DNA from: CAZPYT01 sp964590955
GTDB taxonomy: Bacteria > Patescibacteriota > WWE3 > UBA101185 > UBA10185
Direction: 5' to 3'
DNA length: 59,356 nucleotides
Assembly: GCA_964590955.1 (NCBI GenBank)
Contig: CAZPYT010000001.1
Location: forward strand, 1-59,356
Made by a program: the position numbers and the translations under genes. Under the pieces are notes generated by a model. The model saw only the letters and a list, made by a program, of their open reading frames with translations, was not told the origin of the DNA and ran no database searches. Positions 54,064 to 59,356 of this stretch are shown here, in pieces. Each line of letters opens with the position of its first letter. Positions within the stretch are counted from its first letter, which is position 1.

Positions 54064-54720
54064 TTAGATACCCTTTTTGTATTCCAGGATAATCTTCACC
54101 GCTTCCTCTGGTGTGGGTACTTCTTCGAAGTAAGGCAATCGAGCGCGAAACAGCTTTTCATTGCGGTACACAAAACGCTCTATACCAGCATCCCTAAGTG
54201 CCAAAGCTTGGGTTTCAGAAATATCCATTTTTACATTTCGAGATGGATATAGTTTGTTGGTATACAAACGTCGTGCCTTCTCATCCGAGACCGCAACCTC
54301 CAAGACCAAAGGTAAAGGTCCTGGATCTTCCAATATCGCCTGTGCTACTTCAGCAGAGATGATTTCAACACGTGCGCCTTGGGGGTGAACTCCTTTTGCT
54401 ACTAATGTTCCTGCGATCAAGCCTCGGGCTTCTTTAGAAGTAACTTCCTGGCCTGCTCTGAGGATCCATCGATCACCTACAAGATACAATTCAGTTGTGC
54501 TTTCCTTGTATTCAAAGGGAAACCCTCCAAAGTAACAATTCAAAACACGCACATTGTGGAGCTCATCAACTTCTAATTCATATCTTGCATAGGCCAGTGC
54601 CTGAGCCTCAAAGTGGCGATCACGTGGTGTGAATCGGGATACTTCTTTCACAAGAGGACGAAAAATCGAAGGAAGATGAGAGCCTAAACCTTGCGTAAAG
54701 TTAACAGTTAATTTATCCAT
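54064..54720 (-). CDS. Orphan protein (218 residues)
   Basis: No family is recognised. It is a soluble, mixed alpha-beta protein with MDKLTVNFTQGLGSHLPSIF at the start and no membrane helix. The ATG at 54720 follows AAGGAGGT by seven bases, the best ribosome site in the window. Base composition is unlike the core genes (line 54301-54360 has 28 G+C of 60). It has an extremely long, hairpin-filled upstream region and a terminator behind it at 53771-53836. Confidence 0.6.
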   Translation of the reverse strand: MDKLTVNFTQGLGSHLPSIFRPLVKEVSRFTPRDRHFEAQALAYARYELEVDELHNVRVLNCYFGGFPFEYKESTTELYLVGDRWILRAGQEVTSKEARGLIAGTLVAKGVHPQGARVEIISAEVAQAILEDPGPLPLVLEVAVSDEKARRLYTNKLYPSRNVKMDISETQALALRDAGIERFVYRNEKLFRARLPYFEEVPTPEEAVKIILEYKKGI

Positions 54721-54918
54721 TTTATTTACCTCCTTAAGGTCTGGGGATGGTACCCCATATTGTTTTTTCACAATTCCGTAGCTAGAACATTTGCGAAATT
54801 ATTTTAATTGATTTTGCTCCTACTGAACCCAAATAATTAGATGCAATAGTGAGCAAAACCAATCTTCTTTCTATTCTGTTATCAACGTACTTTCTATCAA
54901 GTAATTAGGTAGGTTTAC

Positions 54919-54983
54919 TCAATAGCTGGTGTGGGTATGAGAAGGGCAGGTTTATACAACTCATTCCCCACACTCGTTATTGA
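54919..54983. other. Three-part hairpin in the non-coding region
   Basis: TCAATA (54919-54924) pairs with TATTGA (54978-54983), GTGTGGG (54929-54935) with CCCACAC (54967-54973), and ATGAG (54937-54941) with CTCAT (54960-54964), leaving an 18-base loop. Co-axial nested stems of this kind are typical of structured RNA. Confidence 0.55.
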
Positions 54984-55050
54984 ACAAATTATGTACTTAA
55001 TCTTTTATTTTTAATTAGGAAGAAAGGAACAATACTTTGAGTAAAGTGTT

Positions 55051-55114
55051 GGTCTCTCTCCTTTCTTTCCTCATCTGAGCCTTTATATTTTTATAAAAGC
55101 TCAGTCAGGAGACC
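55051..55114. other. Nested hairpin GGTCTC/GAGACC with an inner stem
   Basis: GGTCTC (55051-55056) pairs with GAGACC (55109-55114), CTGAGC (55075-55080) with GCTCAG (55099-55104), and TTTATA (55082-55087) with TATAAA (55092-55097). A palindrome CAAAGT-a-ACTTTG follows directly (55114-55126). Confidence 0.55.
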
Positions 55115-55383
55115 AAAGTAACTTTGATTTAAGTTCTTTGATCGTCTCTCTCCCTTTGTCGTATCCATTAACCTATCTGGCAGGATAACGAAGGGTAGGT
55201 CTTCGTAAACACGTTGATGTTTACGACATTTAGCAAGTTTTTAATGTAAATCCGATTTACTTCTCGGTTTAATTGGGCCACTCTCTCATTGTGAGCAGAT
55301 TCCCTAAGTGTTTGGCTTTATATCGCTTATCTAAATTCAACAAGTGCAAGATATACTTGGACTTGGCTGGTAGGAGCTAATGA

Positions 55384-55426
55384 ACTTAAATCGCTTTGCC
55401 ATTTAAGTAAACTTATCTGGTTTACT
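55384..55426. other. Two overlapping, mutually exclusive hairpins
   Basis: ACTTAAAT (55384-55391) pairs with ATTTAAGT (55401-55408). AGTAAAC (55406-55412) pairs with GTTTACT (55420-55426). The stems share 55406-55408, so both cannot form fully at once, as in RNA switches. Confidence 0.45.
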
Positions 55427-55480
55427 GTTACCTTTTAGATTCTCATTTGGAATCTAGTTTGTTATCTATATTTGGATAAC

Positions 55481-55528
55481 AAAAAAGGCTAAGACCTGGA
55501 AAGAATTACTTCTTACCAAATCTCAGCC
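55481..55528 (-). terminator. Intrinsic terminator inside the non-coding region
   Basis: On the minus strand GGCTGAGA pairs with TCTTAGCC (one mismatch) and TTTTTTG follows. It lies about 85-130 bases downstream of the start expected from the promoter at 55620-55648, so it would produce a short RNA or attenuate the longer one. Confidence 0.65.
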
Positions 55529-55619
55529 TTCTTAATACTATTGGCTAGATATATGGTAGGTATCTCTCCTTGCTTTTTCTATGTAGTTTTTAATGTCCTC
55601 TCCTTAACTTTCTGGATAT

Positions 55620-55648
55620 ATTATATCCTATAGTTGTATACTTGTCAA
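55620..55648 (-). promoter_or_regulatory. Consensus leftward promoter
   Basis: On the minus strand TTGACA (55648-55643) and TATAAT (55625-55620) are separated by exactly 17 bases. Transcription would begin near 55613 and run into the hairpin region. Confidence 0.75.
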
Positions 55649-55756
55649 GTGCTATTGATAACTTTATAAACGGCCATATCTTGCTATTTATATTATCAAT
55701 ATGGTAATACTATACCCCATAGTTTATATTTTGTCAAGAACTATTGACAACCTATA
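55622..55756. repeat. Two imperfect 45-base direct repeats in the promoter region
   Basis: The stretch starting at 55622 and the one starting at 55711 share most positions, including TGTCAAG-nn-CTATTGA and TATAGTT/CATAGTT. Both copies also hold leftward -35/-10 pairs (TTGACA with TATAAT or TATAGT). They may be regulator binding sites. Confidence 0.6.
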
Positions 55757-55772
55757 TTATCTTGTCTATTAT
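55744..55772 (+). promoter_or_regulatory. Promoter of the TrmB-like regulator
   Basis: TTGACA (55744-55749) and TATTAT (55767-55772) are separated by 17 bases, and the ATG at 55779 follows six bases later. The mRNA should be leaderless. The -35 lies inside the right-hand direct repeat, which would allow autoregulation. Confidence 0.75.
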
Positions 55773-55778
55773 GTATAC

Positions 55779-56564
55779 ATGTTCAAAGATGTACTAAAAG
55801 ATTCAGGTCTAGAAAATAAAGAACCAATTGTTTACGACTCCCTTTTACATTTAGGTGACTCCCCTGCTTCAGAAATTATTAATCACTCAGGACTTAAAAG
55901 AGGAATTGTTTATAAGACATTAGATGATCTGGAGGAAAAGGGACTTGTTAAAAAATATCAGAAAAATAAAAAGACTTACTTCAAACCTGAACATCCATAC
56001 AAGCTTTCAGAAATAGTTGAGTCGGAACTTCAGGAGGCACAAAACCATAAATTAACATTACAGACCTATTTACCCCAAATCCTGTCTACATTTAATGTCA
56101 CTGAAAACAAGCCGGGAGTGAAGGTATTTGAGGGTATTGAAGGAATAAAAGAGGTATATAAAGATACACTGCTAGAAAAACCAGAGGAGATAATGGGGAT
56201 ACTACAAACATCGGAGGTAGAACCTGCTATTTACAAGTGGTTAACAACACACTATGCCCCACAGAGAGCTAAAGAAGGTATTTGGGCTAAGGTTATTACA
56301 ACAACAGATAAGAAATTGGAACAGTACATTGATAGAAATGAGGAGGAAAAAAGAGAAACCAGAGTTGTACCTAAAAAGAAGTTCCCTGTGGCAATTGAAA
56401 TGAACATATACGGAAATAAGGTGGCTTTTATGAACTTCAAAAAAGGAGAAAGTCACATAGGCATAATAATCAATAATAAGCTTATTGCGGACACCATGAG
56501 AGCATTATTTTCACTAGCGTGGGAAGATGCAGAACGTTATACAACTACTATCCAGAATGCATAA
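55779..56564 (+). CDS. TrmB-family transcription regulator
   Basis: A winged-helix domain of the TrmB/ArsR type occupies about residues 1-80 (YDSLLHLGDSPASEIINHSG, RGIVYKTLDDLEEKGLVKKY). A short coiled linker and an effector-like domain follow (GVKVFEGIEGIKEVYKDTL, with IYGNKVAFMNF later). TrmB proteins, best known in archaea, sense sugars and related ligands. ATG 55779 is chosen for its promoter context; in-frame codons further upstream overlap the -35 box. It converges with, and overlaps by 17 bases, the methyltransferase gene. Confidence 0.82.
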   Translation: MFKDVLKDSGLENKEPIVYDSLLHLGDSPASEIINHSGLKRGIVYKTLDDLEEKGLVKKYQKNKKTYFKPEHPYKLSEIVESELQEAQNHKLTLQTYLPQILSTFNVTENKPGVKVFEGIEGIKEVYKDTLLEKPEEIMGILQTSEVEPAIYKWLTTHYAPQRAKEGIWAKVITTTDKKLEQYIDRNEEEKRETRVVPKKKFPVAIEMNIYGNKVAFMNFKKGESHIGIIINNKLIADTMRALFSLAWEDAERYTTTIQNA

Positions 56565-58257
56565 ATACAAGCTTTCCGTCCCTTACTTCAAACCTAATGG
56601 GTTGTAACGAACCATCTTTAGCTTGCTCTCTAAATCTTCCTATACCTGCTTCTAAATCAGTTGTATGGGCAAAAGGTATACCTAAAGGCACTCCCCAAGC
56701 ATCAACCTGTTTATTATAATCAACACCTGGATGGTATAAACCTATGCCATACAGCATTTCTAACATTTCCCTTGTGGGTATCTTTGAAATATCAAAATCC
56801 GGATCCTTTTCTATTTTATAGTAAGAATTATCAAATAAACCCTCCTTACCAACAGGTACAGTATCTAGTTTTTCAACCTTAAAACCAAATAACTTAGCGT
56901 AGGATTCAAATTGAAACTGGGTCATGGCCATTCTATTGAACTTATGAGCTTCATCTGGGCCATCATATATATTCTTTGCTCTATTAGGTAAAACTCCAAT
57001 TGACTGTAAATGCATGGCATATTCTCTAGCATTTTGGCTATATTCATCATCAGCATTATCTATATCCTCTGGTACTTCGGGTATATCAATAATCCCCATT
57101 CCCTCATCTTGCAAAACCCTGTGCATCTCATCAAAAAATCTAGCCATCTTTTCTGGAGAGTTATTATGCAAAATAGTTCTACCTAAACAGAACATTACCT
57201 GAGGGTTATCTGGTGTCACTTCACTAGCTTTAGGTAAAGGCATATTATGCCAATCTGCCTGTACAACATCTAAATCAGGTGCTTCTTCTTTTATTTGCAG
57301 TACATGCTTTCCTTCATATTCATAAGCTGTCACATCAAATCCTTCTTGATTCAACGAAATCGAATGCCTACCTGTTCCTGCACCTACATCAGCAATATGT
57401 ACTTGTTCAACAGGGATACCTCTTTTCTCAGCGTATTCAGCTACAATACCTTGGATTCTGACAGCTTCTTCATGGGTTAAATCCTCATTATTTAGTGCAT
57501 ACTCTCTAAATTCAATGGCTTGATATACCGCTGTAAGAGTTGTCATCACCATTGCACCGTTTTCTCCCTGAATTGTTTTAACAAGATCCTCAATATCTAC
57601 ATTGTCATCCACGTAGGGCAATAGGTCTTCAATTGTCGAGACCACACCAAATACGTTCATATGCTCAACGCCAAGTCTTAATCGCTCTTCTGCTGACAAT
57701 TCAGTCTCAAAAAGTATACTAGTGGCAATCGATTGCTCATTTGCTGAAGCTAGCGATTCCATCATATGTCTGATAGCAACAGTATCTTCGCTTGTACCGG
57801 CTTCACTTAGCCCTATAAAGGCTTGCTCTATATAGGGCTGTATCCTGTCTTTATAAGCATTGTATTCTGCACGTGCTTGCGGGTCTGTTCCTAAACCCAA
57901 ACCCTGCTCTCGTAACAAACTCTGGGCAAGAAATTCACCCATTGCAATTCTACTTTCCACATCATCAGATTCCAGAACATCAATGATAATGCCACTATCG
58001 TGTGCTTCCCTACCGTGCAGATCTCTTAGTCCTAAAGCTCTCTCAATATTGCCTGCCTGTCTTTGATCGCCATTCTTCCACCTAGCTAACACATCAGGTA
58101 AGTTTTCCCTTTCATTACTATAATCTCGCTCAACAATAGAAGGTGGCGGGGGTAATCTAGAACCTCGACGTTCACCCCCATTACTTGATGGCTTAGATGG
58201 CATATCTTCAATTTCCTGTTCTAGTACTTCAAATGGAGTACTAAACTTTTCTGACAT
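56548..58257 (-). CDS. Large protein with a class I SAM-dependent methyltransferase domain
   Basis: The 569 residues start with a low-complexity segment and a helical region (about 60-270) that looks HEAT-like and contains ESRIAMGEFLAQSLLREQG. The methyltransferase domain follows (IADVGAGTGRHSISL, motif I, about 295), then YEYEGKHV, VQADWHNMPLP, MFCLGRTILHNNSPEKMARFF and GMGIIDIPEVPED. The substrate is unknown. TAAAAT six bases before the ATG suggests a leaderless start. The 3' end overlaps the TrmB-like gene by 17 bases, so each could affect the other's expression. Confidence 0.8.
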   Translation of the reverse strand: MSEKFSTPFEVLEQEIEDMPSKPSSNGGERRGSRLPPPPSIVERDYSNERENLPDVLARWKNGDQRQAGNIERALGLRDLHGREAHDSGIIIDVLESDDVESRIAMGEFLAQSLLREQGLGLGTDPQARAEYNAYKDRIQPYIEQAFIGLSEAGTSEDTVAIRHMMESLASANEQSIATSILFETELSAEERLRLGVEHMNVFGVVSTIEDLLPYVDDNVDIEDLVKTIQGENGAMVMTTLTAVYQAIEFREYALNNEDLTHEEAVRIQGIVAEYAEKRGIPVEQVHIADVGAGTGRHSISLNQEGFDVTAYEYEGKHVLQIKEEAPDLDVVQADWHNMPLPKASEVTPDNPQVMFCLGRTILHNNSPEKMARFFDEMHRVLQDEGMGIIDIPEVPEDIDNADDEYSQNAREYAMHLQSIGVLPNRAKNIYDGPDEAHKFNRMAMTQFQFESYAKLFGFKVEKLDTVPVGKEGLFDNSYYKIEKDPDFDISKIPTREMLEMLYGIGLYHPGVDYNKQVDAWGVPLGIPFAHTTDLEAGIGRFREQAKDGSLQPIRFEVRDGKLVFMHSG

Positions 58258-58292
58258 AATCTAATTTTAAGGTATATATGGAAATGTAACAA

Positions 58293-58487
58293 TTAATAGG
58301 TTCTCATGGGTACCTTACTACTTGTGATACGGCCTTTATTATCCCGTTCTACAATCACTCGTTCCTTCAAAGGCTTCGGAAGTTTAATCGTAAAATGAAA
58401 CGGAACTTTCTTAACATTATCCCCCACCCCACTAAATAATCTGCGAACAAGGCTCAGTTGATCCCTATTGATAAAGACATATGTGAA
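58293..58487 (-). pseudogene. Short open frame without an obvious start
   Basis: An open frame of 64 codons (VFINRDQLSLVRRLFSGVGD, then VPFHFTIKLPKPLKERVIVE, ending SSKVPMRTY) reads like real protein but has no ATG start; a GTG at 58427 would give 44 residues. No ribosome site is clear. It may be a gene remnant or a small unrecognised protein. Confidence 0.3.
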
Positions 58488-58523
58488 TTATATTAGTTTG
58501 AATAATTAAAACAAGAAAATTGA

Positions 58524-58559
58524 AATGTCCCCTAAAAAAACAAGCATTTAGAGGACATT
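58524..58559 (-). terminator. Hairpin after the 58568 gene
   Basis: AATGTCC pairs with GGACATT, extended by CTAA with TTAG past one mismatch. On the minus strand the stem is followed by TTTCAATTTTC. It lies 9 bases past the stop at 58568. Confidence 0.7.
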
Positions 58560-58567
58560 AATAAAGT

Positions 58568-59281
58568 CTAGTGTGTCACTTTACGACGCTGTGTTTCCTG
58601 GAAAGTTGCGATTATCCATGATTTCGGACCTGGTTCAAATATTCCACCGGTATCGTGACATTTCAGCAATCTCAGCAGGATAGCGTGAAACATCCAATAT
58701 TTTTTATCTTGACTATTCAGAAGATATCGGATACTTTCTCGAGAAACAATTTCAGGTAATTCAGCAAGAAGTTCATTGCGAAACTTCATCATTTCATCCC
58801 AAACACCGCCGCCCATGCTGTACGTTGCAGGTACTTTTGTTTCAGGTTGATTCCTTGTCCAACCGAGTAAATCTGCAACACTATCGCCTTCGCCTTCAAT
58901 CAACCTAATTATTTCAGCTTTGGTTTTTGATGCATTATCGGGCATCTTATCATCTCCAGTTTTCAAAAGAATAATTCTAGCCAACGTACCGTCTCTAAAG
59001 ACAATAGTGGCTGCCAATAGTTGATCAGTGAGATATTCAACTGACCAATCACCAATAATCTCTCCATGACGTGCAACTTCATGAGTTGCCGGCTGAAGTC
59101 GATTCTTGATGACTCCCCTATCTCCGCCAAAAGCGTCATATACGAACATGTGCACAAACGAGTCATGCCCTGATCGTTGTTGACAAGCGGCGATCCATTC
59201 ACGCAAGCTCATCGTTGGATCAGAAGCGTGTCGTACAAGGAAAGAGTCAAGCTCAGCCCTTGTTTGCGGAAGTACAGACAT
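58568..59281 (-). CDS. Orphan protein (237 residues)
   Basis: No family is recognised. It is soluble, mixed alpha-beta, beginning MSVLPQTRAELDSFLVRHAS, with Trp-rich C-terminal segments (KYWMFHAILLRLLKCHD). ATG 59281 follows AAAGGAG by five bases and is preferred to the GTG at 59287. An extended -10 (TGC-TACAAT) lies about 50 bases upstream and a hairpin follows the gene. G+C is about half in line 59041. It is a member of the orphan-cassette set. Confidence 0.6.
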   Translation of the reverse strand: MSVLPQTRAELDSFLVRHASDPTMSLREWIAACQQRSGHDSFVHMFVYDAFGGDRGVIKNRLQPATHEVARHGEIIGDWSVEYLTDQLLAATIVFRDGTLARIILLKTGDDKMPDNASKTKAEIIRLIEGEGDSVADLLGWTRNQPETKVPATYSMGGGVWDEMMKFRNELLAELPEIVSRESIRYLLNSQDKKYWMFHAILLRLLKCHDTGGIFEPGPKSWIIATFQETQRRKVTH

Positions 59282-59356
59282 TATCACTCCTTTTAAGCGT
59301 TTTTTCTAAGAACAACCTCAATTAGTTTGATGAATTGTAGCATAACCACAATAAAC

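Larger units (their letters stand above)
54721..55612. other. Hairpin-rich non-coding region
   Basis: About 890 bases without a gene on either strand. Eleven inverted repeats stand in sequence between 54919 and 55528, most only a few bases apart; some share GTAAA/TTTAC cores. A leftward consensus promoter lies at the right end (55620-55648). It may be a long 5' leader of the 54064 gene, a separate structured RNA, or a binding-site cluster. No tRNA or known riboswitch core was recognised. Confidence 0.65.

Noticed and set aside
54721..54780. T-box-like sequence (GGATGGTACC before a T-run)
   Set aside because: The core is explained by a simple GGGG/CCCC palindrome, it lies on the strand opposite to the adjacent gene, and no specifier loop is visible.
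54919..55528. CRISPR array or integron attC array
   Set aside because: The inverted repeats differ in sequence and spacing, with no constant repeat unit and no Cas or integron integrase gene nearby.
1..59356. Recoded UGA, as in some CPR lineages
   Set aside because: TGA closes several genes, including the orphan gene at 6337, rnhB and the EamA transporter, and no in-frame TGA interrupts the conserved genes checked.

Overview
The window reads as a draft-assembly contig from a Candidate Phyla Radiation (Patescibacteria) bacterium with the standard genetic code. TGA serves as a stop (for example at 6335-6337, 14113-14115 and 34732-34734). Supporting signs are compact AT-rich genes, a type IV pilus operon, shortened versions of core proteins (YebC, RF1, LspA-like), an S6-SSB-S18 operon with no L9 gene after it, and many membrane proteins of unknown function. 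I cannot fix the phylum. Ten Ns at 37239-37248 mark an assembly gap.

Layout. 1-5197: type IV pilus operon read leftward (pilB-pilT-pilC-pilin, then a prepilin peptidase that stops at its catalytic region). 5262-14115: mostly rightward replication and housekeeping genes (clamp-loader delta-prime-like, gyrB, a second pilin, Mn pyrophosphatase, gyrA, RNase HII). 14203-18457: two zinc-ribbon paralogues, a membrane-bound spermidine-synthase-like protein and a Xer recombinase. 18458-19262: 805 bases without genes, holding a candidate dif site. 19263-32326: mainly leftward operons (ruvC-yebC; a DUF87/VirD4-like ATPase with a coiled-coil partner; dnaB, tRNA-Leu, efp, an Lgt-like/DksA-finger fusion, an LspA-like fragment, a response regulator, a pseudouridine synthase). 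32444-36104: hisS, a DMT exporter, rpmE, prfA. 36146-42595: C-terminal protease, a MutL-like pair, the S6-SSB-S18 operon, FemAB, a spermidine-synthase-like enzyme. 42586-45262: ychF, its duplicated 3' end, and a HERRH metallopeptidase candidate between the two copies. 45195-53627: an integrated element (large serine recombinase, excisionase-like HTH, primase-ATPase, small phage-like proteins, an attenuated regulator). 53628-59356: hairpin-rich non-coding DNA, two orphan genes, a TrmB-like regulator and a large methyltransferase.

Two expression styles are visible. Many core and element genes have a -10 box exactly six bases before the ATG and no Shine-Dalgarno, as expected for leaderless mRNAs. 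In contrast, seven single orphan genes have an AAGGAG-type Shine-Dalgarno about 5-10 bases before the start, most with a -10 box some 30-50 bases upstream, a hairpin behind the gene, and higher G+C than neighbouring core genes. They look like a separately acquired class of gene cassette. The other notable region is 54919-55528, where eleven short inverted repeats follow one another beside consensus promoters.
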